A stretch of 64,000 nucleotides of DNA from the NCBI RefSeq assembly GCF_900115815.1, contig NZ_FOXV01000001.1:62001-126000 (forward strand). The letters run 5' to 3'. This DNA comes from Roseivivax halotolerans. Lineage in GTDB: Bacteria; Pseudomonadota; Alphaproteobacteria; Rhodobacterales; Rhodobacteraceae. Positions within the stretch are counted from its first letter, which is position 1. Each line of letters begins with the position of its first letter. Made by a program: the position numbers and the translations under genes. Below, piece after piece: positions 40,973 through 49,979 of this stretch. The notes beneath the pieces were generated by a model. That model ran no database searches and had not been told where the DNA came from. It saw only the letters and a list, made by a program, of their open reading frames with translations.

Positions 40973-42187
40973 TCAGCGCTCCTTCAGCGAAACTGCATTG
41001 TTGTAGACGTTCATGATCGCCGAGATCGAAAGGCTGATCGCGAGGTAGAACGCCATGAGCAGCAGGATGCACTCGATCGCGCGGCCCGTCTGGTTGAGCG
41101 TGATCCCCCCGAGCGTGCCGGTCAGATCCATGTAGCCGACGGCAATGGCGAGGGAGGAGTTCTTCGTGATGTTGAGGTAGTGCGAGATCAGCGGTGGCAC
41201 GATCACCCTGAGCGCCTGCGGCAGCACGACGAGGTTCATGATCCGTCGCGGGCGCAGGCCGAGCGAGGCCGCGGCCTCCGTCTGCCCCTTGGATACCGAC
41301 AGGATGCCCGCGCGCACGTTTTCCGCGATGAACGCGCCCGTGTAGATCGCCAGCGCAAACCACAGCGCGATCAGCGAGCCAAGGATGTTGATCCCCCCGG
41401 TGAAGTTGAAGCCGCCGAGCTCGGGATATTCGAGGCTTATCGGCTGGCCCAGAAGGTAATAAGCGAGGATCGCCGGCACGAAAGCGATAAGCAGCGCCGG
41501 CCATCCCATCGGCAGCAGCTTGCCCGTCGCATAAAGAAGCTTCGTCGCATAGCGCCGATAGGCGAACGCGCCGATGACGCCCGCAAGGAAGACCAACATG
41601 ACCGTCCAGCCGCCCGGCCCGAAGATCGGCTTCGGGATATAGACGCCGCGATTGGTGAAGGCGACCGAGCCGAAGATCATCGACGCGGTGGCATCCTCGC
41701 CCCGGAACGCGCGCGGCGCTGGCAGGACGGCGGTCATGATCGTGAAGATGATGATGATCCAGATCAGGACCGGGACGTTGCGGAAGGCTTCGACATAGGC
41801 CGACATCAGCTTCCGCACGAGCCAGTTGTTGGACAGGCGCAAGACGCCTGCAACGACGCCGATGATCGTGGCGGTGATACAGGCCAGGAACGAGACCAGG
41901 AGCGTATTGAGAACGCCGACCAGCGAGGCCCGCCAATGGTCCATCTGGTTGTTGTATTCGATCAGTGTCTGGTTGATGTCGTAATTCGCCGGCTCGCCCA
42001 GGAAATCGAAGGAGATAGTGAGCCCCGCCGCCGCCAGGTTGCGCTGCAGGTTCAGGCCCAGATAGGCGAAGAGCGCGGCAACCAGAACGATCGCTATGAA
42101 CTGGAACGTATATCCTCGATACCGCGTATCGTTCAGCAGCATCGACGGCTTGAACGACTCACGCGGCGGATCGCTGAGTGTCGACAT
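40973..42187 (-). CDS. bztB: Amino acid ABC transporter permease (BztB/AapQ)
   Basis: 404 residues, about eight membrane helices. YVEAFRNVPVLIWIIIIFTI marks the permease signature and ENVRAGILSVSKGQTEAAAS then LGLRPRRIMNLVVLPQALR is the EAA loop that contacts the ATPase. Length and arrangement match BztB. It is separated from the binding-protein gene by 133 bases containing a strong hairpin, which would lower its expression relative to bztA. Confidence 0.9.
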   Translation of the reverse strand: MSTLSDPPRESFKPSMLLNDTRYRGYTFQFIAIVLVAALFAYLGLNLQRNLAAAGLTISFDFLGEPANYDINQTLIEYNNQMDHWRASLVGVLNTLLVSFLACITATIIGVVAGVLRLSNNWLVRKLMSAYVEAFRNVPVLIWIIIIFTIMTAVLPAPRAFRGEDATASMIFGSVAFTNRGVYIPKPIFGPGGWTVMLVFLAGVIGAFAYRRYATKLLYATGKLLPMGWPALLIAFVPAILAYYLLGQPISLEYPELGGFNFTGGINILGSLIALWFALAIYTGAFIAENVRAGILSVSKGQTEAAASLGLRPRRIMNLVVLPQALRVIVPPLISHYLNITKNSSLAIAVGYMDLTGTLGGITLNQTGRAIECILLLMAFYLAISLSISAIMNVYNNAVSLKER

Positions 42188-42282
42188 TTGGGTATCCCTG
42201 GAGTTTTCGAGGACCTCTTGCCGCCCGGTTTGTCCGGGCTGACGGGCCTCGATCGTTTATGGTCCGACTATACGGAAAAGCG

Positions 42283-42309
42283 AAGGGGCGCGGGAGTGCC
42301 GCGCCCCTT
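42283..42309 (-). terminator. Intercistronic hairpin between bztA and bztB
   Basis: Perfect 11-bp stem (aaggggcgcgg 42283-42293 with ccgcgcccctt 42299-42309) and a five-base loop, 12 bases past the bztA stop. On the minus strand it is followed by CGC then four T. It probably acts as a leaky terminator or 3'-end stabiliser that raises binding-protein mRNA over permease mRNA. Confidence 0.7.
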
Positions 42310-42320
42310 GCTGGAGTGTC

Positions 42321-43334
42321 TTAGCGGAACGGCGGTGCGTAGAGCAGGCCACCATCGGTCCACTGCGCGTTCAGACCGCGCGACAGGCCGATCGGGGTCG
42401 ACTCGCCGATATGGCGGGCGAAGAGCTCACCGTAGTTGCCGCCTGCGCCGATGGCACGGCGTGCCCATTCCGCGTCAAGGCCGATCATCTCGCCGAGGTT
42501 GCCCTCGGTGCCGAGGATCCGCTTCACTTCCGGGCCACCGTTCTGCGCCATCTCGTCGAGGTTGGTCGACGTGATGCCGTATTCCTCGGCCGCGATCAGT
42601 GCGTTGAGGGTCCAGCGGACGATATCGCCCCACTCGTTGTCGCCGTGGCGGACGAGCGGACCGAGCGGCTCTTTCGAGATGATTTCCGGCAGAACGACGT
42701 GGTCGCCCGGGTTCTCGAACGCAGCGCGGGTCGCGGCGAGGCCGGACGCGTCGGTGGTGTAGACGTCGCAGGCACCGGCAAGGTACTGCTGCTGCGCCTC
42801 TGCGTTGGTCTCGATCGGAACCGGCGTGTATTCCATGTTGTTCCGGCGGAAGTAGTCCGCGAGGTTCAACTCGGTCGTGGTGCCCGTCTGGATGCAGACG
42901 GTCGCCCCCGCAAGCTCGGTCGCCGAGGAGACGCCGAGCGCCTTCGGAACCATGAAGCCCTGACCGTCATAATAGTTGATGCCCACGAACTCGAAGTTGA
43001 GGTCGTTGTCGCGGGTGAAGGTCCAGGTCGTGTTTCGTGCGAGCATGTCGATCTCGCCGGAGGACAGCGCCGTAAAGCGTGTCTTGCCGGTGGTCGGCAC
43101 GAACTCGACCGCGGTCGGGTCTTGCAGAACGGCTGCGGCAACAGCGCGGCAGACGGCGACGTCGAAGCCGTCCCACTCGCCGTTGGCGTCGGGTGCCGCG
43201 AAGCCGACAAGGCCGGTCGTGACGCCGCAGTTCAGCGTCCCGCGATCCTGCACGTCATTCAGCGTCTGGGCGCTGGCGGCACCGGCAGCAAGGCCGGCAA
43301 CGGTCAACGCGCCAAGAAATACGGTCTTTTTCAT
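42321..43334 (-). CDS. bztA: Amino acid ABC transporter substrate-binding protein (BztA/AapJ)
   Basis: 337 residues with a signal peptide (MKKTVFLGALTVAGLAAGAA, cleavage near ASA). The family signature GFAAPDANGEWDGFDVAVCR and the binding-cleft segments VEFVPTTGKTRFTALSSGEI and MLARNTTWTFTRD match the polar amino acid-binding proteins of the AapJ/BztA group. Periplasmic. First gene of the operon, behind an AGGAAGAGG ribosome-binding site. Confidence 0.93.
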   Translation of the reverse strand: MKKTVFLGALTVAGLAAGAASAQTLNDVQDRGTLNCGVTTGLVGFAAPDANGEWDGFDVAVCRAVAAAVLQDPTAVEFVPTTGKTRFTALSSGEIDMLARNTTWTFTRDNDLNFEFVGINYYDGQGFMVPKALGVSSATELAGATVCIQTGTTTELNLADYFRRNNMEYTPVPIETNAEAQQQYLAGACDVYTTDASGLAATRAAFENPGDHVVLPEIISKEPLGPLVRHGDNEWGDIVRWTLNALIAAEEYGITSTNLDEMAQNGGPEVKRILGTEGNLGEMIGLDAEWARRAIGAGGNYGELFARHIGESTPIGLSRGLNAQWTDGGLLYAPPFR

Positions 43335-43524
43335 ACTTACCTCTTCCTGTTGTCCGCCCCTGATTGAAGCGGTTGAGTCGACCTGAATCGGCCGAACTTT
43401 TCCGGTAGCTTGAACGGCATTGCGCTCAGCATGTGAAACTTTGGTCGGATTCTTCCGGTGAGGTCAACCCAAACTGCCTTGAAAACAGGCATGGGGAAGT
43501 GTGTGCCTAAAGCGCGTGCAGGCC

Positions 43525-44256
43525 TTACGCGCGCCCCAGGCGGGACAGACGCCAGGCCCGGATCGCATCGAGAAAGCTCTGTCTTTTGAGCTCTGCAAGC
43601 TCCGTCGCCTCCTCATCCGCGCCCCAAAGCTCCGCCTGCCAATCCTCGTCGAGTCGCGAGGCTGACCAGATCGCCTCGGCATCCGGCTTGTCGGTCGCCG
43701 CAAGCCCGAGAACGAGCGAGCCAGTCAGCGAGACAAGATCGTGAAAGGCGGCGAGACCGAAAATGTCCATCGCATGAACCTCCGACCTCAGCCGCTCCAG
43801 CGCCTCGGGGTCTTGCGGCCTGTGCATCAGCCCCGTGCGCGGCTCGAGCCGTGCGTCATAGCGAGACGCGGCCCAGTCGAGATAGGGATCCCAGGTTTCC
43901 GCCTGGCGCAAGACCAGCTCTTCGGGGCCGTCCGCGCGGTAGCACAGAAGGTCGCTGTCCCCGTAATCGGCAAGCATGTCCGCAACCTCGGCATGCTGCA
44001 CCGACAGCTTGTCGATGGCGGCATTCGCGCTGCGCGTCATCGGCATGGAAGTCGGGTCGATCGTCTCATCCTGCGCCTGCCATTCCTCGGCAATCGCCGC
44101 GGCGTAGTCGCGTGTCGGCAAGAGAAGCTGCGCCTTTGCTGGCGTGCGAACCGGCTTGCCGTCGAGGGTCACGCGGTAGCCGCCCGCCACCTCCTCGGCT
44201 TCGGCTGCGCTCCAGAAGCGCCGCATCGCCCATCCGCTGCTCATCGCTCGCTCCAT
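43525..44256 (-). CDS. ATP12-family F1-ATPase assembly chaperone
   Basis: 243 residues. KPVRTPAKAQLLLPT, AIAEEWQAQDETIDPTSMP (with the ATP12 hallmark MPxTRxANxAID following) and DLLCYRAD are the ATP12 family signatures. In mitochondria ATP12 binds the F1 alpha subunit; the alphaproteobacterial protein is presumed equivalent. Starts at Met5 or Met11 are possible. It overlaps the HAD gene by 16 bases. Confidence 0.92.
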   Translation of the reverse strand: MERAMSSGWAMRRFWSAAEAEEVAGGYRVTLDGKPVRTPAKAQLLLPTRDYAAAIAEEWQAQDETIDPTSMPMTRSANAAIDKLSVQHAEVADMLADYGDSDLLCYRADGPEELVLRQAETWDPYLDWAASRYDARLEPRTGLMHRPQDPEALERLRSEVHAMDIFGLAAFHDLVSLTGSLVLGLAATDKPDAEAIWSASRLDEDWQAELWGADEEATELAELKRQSFLDAIRAWRLSRLGRA

Positions 44257-44918
44257 ATCTCGTTCAATAGCCTGTGCAGCGTGCCGATCTCATCGATCAG
44301 ATAGTCAGCGCCCGCGAGGCGTTCGCGCGGGTGATACCCCCAGGTGACGCCGATGAAAACCAGCCCGGCGGCGCGGGCCATTTCCATATCGTATTCGGTA
44401 TCGCCCACCATGACCGCGTCCTCCGGGTCGAGGCCCGTCTCCGCCAGCGCCGCATAAAGCATCGCGGGATGTGGCTTGGACGGGTGATCGTCGGCGACCT
44501 GCTCGGTCACGAAACGCCCCGAGAGCCCCATGCTCGTCAGGAGTGCGTCGAGACCCCGGCGCGACTTGCCGGTGGCGACCCCCATCAGCCAGTGCGGGAC
44601 CGCGTGTATATCGTCCAGCACCTCGGACACACCCGGATAGAGAGGCGAACTCGCCGCCGATCCGGCCGCAGCGCGGCGCGCGGCGTAGCTGTCCTTGTAG
44701 GCCGCCACCATCGCGGCGAGCTTGTCACCATCCGCGCCCGAAAGACGCGCGATGGCCTCGGGCAAGGACAGACCGACAATGCCAAGGATCTCCGCGCGCG
44801 CCGGGGCGGAACGGCCCACGGCGGCGAAGGCATCGCCCATCGCGCCAACGATATCGGCCTGGCTGTCGACGAGCGTGCCATCGACATCGAAGACGACGAG
44901 CCGCAGATCGCTGCTCAT
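44241..44918 (-). CDS. HAD-superfamily phosphatase (Gph-like)
   Basis: 225 residues. Motif I VVFDVDGTLVDS (nucleophile Asp), motif II VATGKS, motif III Lys in HPSKPHP, motif IV MVGDTEYDMEMA. A cap domain between motifs I and II (about 20-90) places it with phosphoglycolate-phosphatase-like HAD-IA enzymes. The true substrate is not clear. It is sandwiched with overlaps between ATP12 and the pseudouridine synthase gene. Confidence 0.88.
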   Translation of the reverse strand: MSSDLRLVVFDVDGTLVDSQADIVGAMGDAFAAVGRSAPARAEILGIVGLSLPEAIARLSGADGDKLAAMVAAYKDSYAARRAAAGSAASSPLYPGVSEVLDDIHAVPHWLMGVATGKSRRGLDALLTSMGLSGRFVTEQVADDHPSKPHPAMLYAALAETGLDPEDAVMVGDTEYDMEMARAAGLVFIGVTWGYHPRERLAGADYLIDEIGTLHRLLNEIWSER

Positions 44919-45958
44919 CCATCCTCCGCGAAAGGATCGGTCGGCACGTCGCGCGCGTCCCAGGCGACGTAATCCCAGGTTTTTTCCATGTGCTCGGGCA
45001 AGGGCGCCGTGATGTTCAGGCGGATACCGGTCACCGGATGCGTGATACTCAGCGCCCGCGCGTGAAGGTGCAGCTTTCGGCTGATCTCTCCGCCAAGCTG
45101 CGCGCCCCAGCCATCGCCAAGGTTTTCCTGCCCCGAGCCGCCGTATTTGCCGTCTCCGACGATGGGATGGCCCAGCGCCGCCATATGCGCGCGCAACTGA
45201 TGCGTGCGTCCCGTCACCGGCACAAGCGCCACCCAGGCGGCGCGTTTGCCAAGCTCGGACAGGACCGCGTAATCGGTCGTCGCGTTCTTCGCGCCTTCGG
45301 TGGTCTTCACCTCGTCGGGATGGACGGGCAGCATCTTCTCGCCTTCGCCGCCCTTGCCGTGGCCTGGGGCTTTCACGAGGCCCATCTGGATCGTGCCCAT
45401 GCGCGGGGCCGGCACGCCTGCGACGGCGGCCCAGTAGATCTTGCGCGTCTCGCGCGACCGGAAGGCGGCGGTCAGATCCTTCGCGACCTCCCGCGTCCGC
45501 GCCAGCAGGAGAACGCCCGACGTGTCCTTGTCGAGCCGGTGGACAAGGCGCGGCTTCTCATCGAGCCCGAAGCGCAGTGCCTCGGCGAGACCGTCCACGT
45601 GCTTTGTCTGCTTCGAGCCGCCCTGTGTCGGAAGCCCCGGCGGCTTGTCGAGCGCGATGATATGCTCGTCGCGGAACAGCACGCAGGCCCGGATCATCTC
45701 CGCGTCGGCATCCGAAACGGTGGGCTTCGGGCGCGACTTGACCTCGCCGGGCTCCGGGATCGGCGGGATGCGGACTTCCGCCCCGACTTCGAGGCGATGG
45801 TTGGCCTTCACCCGGCCGCCGTCGACGCGCAGCTCGCCCTTGCGGCACATCTTCTCGATCAGCCCCTGCGCGAGGTGCGGGAAGAGCCGCTTGAGCCAGC
45901 GATCGAGCCTCTGGTCGCCGTCGCCAGGTCCGACCGCAATGGTCTGTACGCCGCTCAT
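44915..45958 (-). CDS. RluC/RluD-family pseudouridine synthase
   Basis: 347 residues. N-terminal S4 RNA-binding domain (DQRLDRWLKRLFPHLAQGLI) and a catalytic domain with RLVHRLDKDTSGVLL (catalytic Asp about 143). Late motif GRTHQLRAHMAALGHPIVGD is the RluA-family second signature. Probably modifies 23S rRNA (RluC-like, positions not decidable here). Overlaps both neighbours by four bases. Confidence 0.92.
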   Translation of the reverse strand: MSGVQTIAVGPGDGDQRLDRWLKRLFPHLAQGLIEKMCRKGELRVDGGRVKANHRLEVGAEVRIPPIPEPGEVKSRPKPTVSDADAEMIRACVLFRDEHIIALDKPPGLPTQGGSKQTKHVDGLAEALRFGLDEKPRLVHRLDKDTSGVLLLARTREVAKDLTAAFRSRETRKIYWAAVAGVPAPRMGTIQMGLVKAPGHGKGGEGEKMLPVHPDEVKTTEGAKNATTDYAVLSELGKRAAWVALVPVTGRTHQLRAHMAALGHPIVGDGKYGGSGQENLGDGWGAQLGGEISRKLHLHARALSITHPVTGIRLNITAPLPEHMEKTWDYVAWDARDVPTDPFAEDG

Positions 45959-46332
45959 TGCACAATGCTCCTAGCCAGGATCAGGCCCGCGGCGATCGCC
46001 GCGAGGGACAGCACGACCGAAGCCGAGACATACAAGGCCGCCGCGCCCACCGCGCCCCGCTCATAGAGTGATACCGCGTCGAGCGAGAAGGCCGAAAACG
46101 TGGTGAACCCGCCCAGAAGCCCGGTCATCAGGAAGGGCGCGAAGCGGTTGCTGCCGAATTGCGCCAGCATCACGACGAGGATGCCCATCAGGAACGAGCC
46201 CGCGATATTCACGATCAGCGTGCCCCAGGGCAGGCCAGGACCGAGCGCGCGGACCGCAGCCAGCCCGGTCAGGTACCGGGCCGTCGCGCCCAGAGCGCCG
46301 CCGAGTGCCACCTGGATGAGCGTGCCTGTCAT
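45955..46332 (-). CDS. crcB: Fluoride channel CrcB/Fluc
   Basis: 125 residues, four membrane helices. GGALGATARYL, WGTLIVNIAGSFLMG and LLGGFTTFSAFSLDAV are the hallmark Fluc motifs, including the Asn and Phe residues that line the pore. Exports fluoride as a dual-topology dimer. First gene of the crcB-rluC-HAD-ATP12 transcript; no fluoride riboswitch is recognisable in the 108 bases upstream. Confidence 0.94.
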   Translation of the reverse strand: MTGTLIQVALGGALGATARYLTGLAAVRALGPGLPWGTLIVNIAGSFLMGILVVMLAQFGSNRFAPFLMTGLLGGFTTFSAFSLDAVSLYERGAVGAAALYVSASVVLSLAAIAAGLILARSIVQ

Positions 46333-46440
46333 GGATCGCGCTTCGCCGCTTCTCTCGGACTTGTCAAGGCGCGAGGGCTGCGCCGCGTTTCATCCGCCCC
46401 CGGCCGGCTGTATGCTGACGCGGCAATCGGAGTTACCCTC

Positions 46441-47811
46441 ATGCTGTCACGTCGCTTCTTCCTTCAGGCCCTCGGCGCAGCCGGGACGATTCCCGCCCTG
46501 CCACGAGGAGTGCGTGCCGCACTGCCCGTGCTCGAAGCGGGTGCGAGCCGCGTGCAGATCGCGCCCGAGGGGTATTCCGATACAGCTCTCTGGACCTTCA
46601 ACGGCAGCTTTCCCGGCCCCGAGCTACGCTTTGCACAGGGCGAGCGCTTCGCCTGGCGCGTGGAGAACCGCCTCGAGACGCCAACCGCGGTGCATTGGCA
46701 CGGCATCCGCATCGACAACGCGATGGATGGCGTGCCCGGCGTCACCCAAGATCCGATCCTGCCGGGCACGGGGTTCGATTACGACTTCGTGCTGCCGGAT
46801 GCCGGGACATACTGGTATCATTCGCACGCGCAGAGCGTGGAGCAGGTCGAGCGCGGCCTGTATGGCGCTCTCGTCGTCGAAGAGACCGATCCCCCAGAGG
46901 TCGACGCGGACATCACGCTCGTGATCGACGACATCCGGCTCGGGGACGATGCCCAGATCATCCCCGATTTCGACAATATGCACGATCGCTCTCATGCCGG
47001 GCGGATCGGCAACGTCATCCTGACAAACGGTCGGCCTCAGGCAGAGTACCAAGTCCGTCAGCACGATCGGCTGCGCCTGCGCCTCATCAACGCCTCGAAC
47101 GCGCGAATTTTCGAGCTCGGACTTTACGGGCTCGCAGGCTGGATCGTGGCGCTCGACGGGATGCCCCTCGCCGAACCCGAGGCGGCTCTCGACACGCTCA
47201 CGCTCGCCCCGGCGCAGCGCATGGATCTCATCGTCGATGTCACGGGCGAGGACGAAGCCTTCCTTCTGCACTTCGACCGGACGGGCGGCTACGCGCAGGC
47301 GAGCTTCCGCATCGGCTCGGGCACCCGCGCACGCAGAGAGCCACCCGCGGCGCTGCCGCCCAACCCTGACTTCCCCATCGACCTTGCGAATGCGGTTCCG
47401 CAGCGCGTTCTGATGGAAGGCGGCGCGATGCGCGGTCTCTCCGAGGCGATGCATCTTGGTGAAGTGCTCACGGGGCGCCAACTGGCCGAAAAGGGTCTGT
47501 TCTGGGCGTTGAACGGTCAGGTGGGCCGGGACATGCTGCCCCTTCTCGAAGTTCCGCGCGGTCAAAGCGTGCGGCTCGGCATCGTCAACGACACCGCCTT
47601 TCCGCACGCGATGCACCTTCATGGCATGCATTTCGCCGAAGTTTTGCCGGACAGCACACTTGGGCCGCTGCGCGACACCATCCTCTTGGCGCAAGGCGAG
47701 ACCAAGGAACTTGCCTTCGCCGCGCACAATCCCGGCGACTGGCTCTTTCATTGTCACATGCTTGGGCATCACGCGGCAGGGATGGGCACCTTCATCCGCG
47801 TGACCGGCTGA
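46441..47811 (+). CDS. Multicopper oxidase with Tat signal
   Basis: 456 residues from the ATG at 46441. N-terminal SRRFFLQALGAAG is a twin-arginine signal. Copper ligands: HWHG (about 85), WYHSHAQS (about 128), HAMHLHGMHF (about 390) and HCHMLGHHAAGM (about 437), the last giving the type-1 Cys and axial Met. Three cupredoxin domains, as in CueO-like oxidases; the methionine-rich insert of CueO is not obvious. It would oxidise Cu(I) or phenolic substrates in the periplasm. It stands alone, diverging from crcB. Confidence 0.92.
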   Translation: MLSRRFFLQALGAAGTIPALPRGVRAALPVLEAGASRVQIAPEGYSDTALWTFNGSFPGPELRFAQGERFAWRVENRLETPTAVHWHGIRIDNAMDGVPGVTQDPILPGTGFDYDFVLPDAGTYWYHSHAQSVEQVERGLYGALVVEETDPPEVDADITLVIDDIRLGDDAQIIPDFDNMHDRSHAGRIGNVILTNGRPQAEYQVRQHDRLRLRLINASNARIFELGLYGLAGWIVALDGMPLAEPEAALDTLTLAPAQRMDLIVDVTGEDEAFLLHFDRTGGYAQASFRIGSGTRARREPPAALPPNPDFPIDLANAVPQRVLMEGGAMRGLSEAMHLGEVLTGRQLAEKGLFWALNGQVGRDMLPLLEVPRGQSVRLGIVNDTAFPHAMHLHGMHFAEVLPDSTLGPLRDTILLAQGETKELAFAAHNPGDWLFHCHMLGHHAAGMGTFIRVTG

Positions 47812-47849
47812 GCAGGTCTTGCAAGACTCGGCGGCTTCGGCCACGTTTT

Positions 47850-47862
47850 ATCAATTGATCAA
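47850..47862. promoter_or_regulatory. Nested palindrome upstream of the aminotransferase
   Basis: atcaattgat (47850-47859) and ttgatcaa (47855-47862) are overlapping perfect palindromes in an AT-rich island 25 bases before the aminotransferase ATG. A regulator such as a GntR- or MocR-type protein could bind here. No direct evidence. Confidence 0.35.
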
Positions 47863-47886
47863 ATTCTGCCAGCCGGGAGGCTCCCC

Positions 47887-49281
47887 ATGGACGGCACTCT
47901 GAGCGCGAACGACCTGTCGCACATCGTCACCGCCGACAAGGCGCATGTCTGGCATCACCTGAGCCAGCACAAGCCGTGGGAGACATCGGACCCCAATATC
48001 CTCATCGAGGGCAAGGGGATGCGGGTCTGGAACCAGAACGGCAAGGAACATCTCGACGCCGTCTCTGGCGCGGTCTGGACAGTGAACGTGGGCTATGGAC
48101 GCGAGGAAATCGCGCGCGCTGTCTACGATCAGCTCTGCAAGATGAACTACTTCGCAGGCGCGGCGGGCACTGTGCCGGGCGCATTGTTCGCCGAGAAGCT
48201 CATCGAAAAGATGCCGGGCATGAGCCGGGTCTATTACTGCAACTCAGGCAGCGAGGCGAACGAGAAGGCCTTCAAGATGGTCCGCCAGATCGCGCACAAG
48301 CGCTATGGCGGCAAGAAGCACAAGATCCTTTTCCGCGACCGCGACTACCACGGCACCACGATCGGCTGTCTTTCGGCCGGCGGGCAGGACGAGCGCAACG
48401 CGCAATACGGCCCCTTCGCGCCGGGTTTCGTACGGGTGCCGCATTGCCTCGAGTATCGCCGCCACGAACAGGACGGCGCACCGGTCGAGAATTATGGCGA
48501 ATGGGCCGCGAACCAGATCGAGGAAGTTATCCTGCGAGAAGGTCCGGACACCGTGGGCGCGCTCTGCCTCGAGCCAGTGACCGCAGGCGGCGGCGTTATC
48601 GCCCCGCCCGAAGGCTACTGGCCCCGCGTGCAGGAGATCTGCCGCAAATACGACATCCTTCTGCATATCGATGAGGTCGTCTGCGGCGTCGGGCGCACCG
48701 GAACGCATTGGTTCGGCTACCAGCATTACGGGGTCGAGCCAGACATGGTCACGATGGCCAAGGGCGTCGCCTCGGGATACGCGGCGATTGCCTGCCTGAC
48801 GACGACGGAGGCGGTCTTCGATCTCTTCAAGTCGGACGAGACCGATCCTATGGACTACTTCCGCGACATCTCCACCTTCGGGGGATGTACTGCCGGTCCC
48901 GCCGCCGCGCTCGAGAACATGGCGATCATCGAGCGCGAGGATCTGCTCGAGAACACGACGCGGATGGGCGACTACATGCTCGGCCGCCTGAACGAGCTAA
49001 AGGACAAGCACCGCATCATCGGCGATGTGCGCGGCAAGGGTCTGTTTCTCGGTGCCGAGCTTGTCACCGACCGCGACACGAAAGAGCCGGTCGAGGAAGC
49101 CCGCGTCAAAGCCGTCGTCGGCGACTGCATGAAGCAGGGCCTGATCATCGGCGCGACGAACCGCTCCGTGCCCGGCAAGAACAACACGCTCTGCTTCTCG
49201 CCCGCGCTGATCGCCAGGAAGGACGATATCGACGAGATCATCGAGGGCGTGGACGGCGCGCTGAGCCGCGTCTTCGGGTGA
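47887..49281 (+). CDS. tpa: Class III aminotransferase, taurine-pyruvate type
   Basis: 464 residues. WHHLSQHKPWE, DAVSGAVWTVNVGYGREEIA, RVYYCNSGSEANEKAFKMVR and YHGTTIGCLSAGGQDERNAQ are patterns I associate with taurine:pyruvate aminotransferase (Tpa). The PLP Lys lies in MVTMAKGVASGY (about 291), the PLP-phosphate Asp in HIDEVVCGVGRTG. It would convert taurine plus pyruvate to sulfoacetaldehyde plus alanine. The partner xsc is not in this window, so another omega-amino substrate remains possible. Overlaps the following GNAT gene by four bases. Confidence 0.75.
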   Translation: MDGTLSANDLSHIVTADKAHVWHHLSQHKPWETSDPNILIEGKGMRVWNQNGKEHLDAVSGAVWTVNVGYGREEIARAVYDQLCKMNYFAGAAGTVPGALFAEKLIEKMPGMSRVYYCNSGSEANEKAFKMVRQIAHKRYGGKKHKILFRDRDYHGTTIGCLSAGGQDERNAQYGPFAPGFVRVPHCLEYRRHEQDGAPVENYGEWAANQIEEVILREGPDTVGALCLEPVTAGGGVIAPPEGYWPRVQEICRKYDILLHIDEVVCGVGRTGTHWFGYQHYGVEPDMVTMAKGVASGYAAIACLTTTEAVFDLFKSDETDPMDYFRDISTFGGCTAGPAAALENMAIIEREDLLENTTRMGDYMLGRLNELKDKHRIIGDVRGKGLFLGAELVTDRDTKEPVEEARVKAVVGDCMKQGLIIGATNRSVPGKNNTLCFSPALIARKDDIDEIIEGVDGALSRVFG

Positions 49282-49979
49282 GCGAGGCGAACACGTTCGG
49301 CCAGCCGGTCGGGGACAGGGTCGAGATCGCCCTGCCCCGGCCGCGTCCGCCGCGAGAACCGATGCAAGGCCGAACCTGTGCCTTGGTGCCGTCCGTTCCG
49401 GACCACGCGGAGGCACTTTTCGCAGCGTATGCGGAGGATAGAGACGGGTGGAACTGGACCTACCTGCCCAATCCTGCTCCGCGTGACGCTGCGGAGATGC
49501 GCGCCCGGCTCGAGGAGATGGCCGAGAGCGACGATCCCCAGTTCTATACGGTTCTGGACGGCGACGGGCAGCCCTTGGGCACCGCCAGTTACCTCAGGAT
49601 CAACCCCGAAGCGGGCAGTATCGAGGTCGGGTGGATCAGCTTCTCGCCGCGCCTTCAGCGGACGATCATGTCTACCGAGGCAATGGCGCTGATGATGACG
49701 CGCGCCTTCGATGAACTGGAATACCGGCGCTATGAGTGGAAATGCGATGCGCTGAACGCGCCGTCGCGTGCGGCAGCCGAACGGCTGGGCTTCACCTATG
49801 AGGGAACGCACCGACAGGCGACCGTCGTGAAAGGGCGCAACCGTGACACGGCGTGGTTCTCGATCCTCGATCAGGAATGGCCCCGGATCAAGCGCGGCCT
49901 CACCGCCTGGCTGGATCCGGGAAACTTCGATGAAAAGGGGCGCCAAATGACGCCCCTCTCCGATCTATTCCGCCGGTGA
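49278..49979 (+). CDS. GNAT-family acetyltransferase
   Basis: 233 residues from the GTG at 49278 (GTGA overlap with the aminotransferase stop). Pattern of the RimJ/RimL-like GNATs: RLQRTIMSTEAMALMMTRAF (acetyl-CoA pyrophosphate loop region), YEWKCDALNAPSRAAAERLG and FTYEGTHRQATVVKGRNRDT, then AWFSILDQEWP. These modify N-termini or small amines; substrate unknown. Its last codons contain the terminator hairpin of the convergent BCCT gene and the two coding regions overlap by 15 bases. Confidence 0.85.
   Translation: MSEANTFGQPVGDRVEIALPRPRPPREPMQGRTCALVPSVPDHAEALFAAYAEDRDGWNWTYLPNPAPRDAAEMRARLEEMAESDDPQFYTVLDGDGQPLGTASYLRINPEAGSIEVGWISFSPRLQRTIMSTEAMALMMTRAFDELEYRRYEWKCDALNAPSRAAAERLGFTYEGTHRQATVVKGRNRDTAWFSILDQEWPRIKRGLTAWLDPGNFDEKGRQMTPLSDLFRR
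49933..49957 (-). terminator. Terminator of the BCCT gene, inside GNAT codons
   Basis: On the minus strand: aggggcg/cgcccct stem (49951-49957 with 49936-49942), eight-base loop, followed by four T (complement of aaaa 49933-49936). It begins eight bases past the BCCT stop and lies wholly within the 3' coding part of the GNAT gene. Confidence 0.75.

Noticed and set aside
46333-46440. Fluoride riboswitch ahead of crcB
   Set aside because: The 108 bases between crcB and the multicopper oxidase show no pseudoknot-like conserved GGNGAU...UCUGAU pattern by eye.
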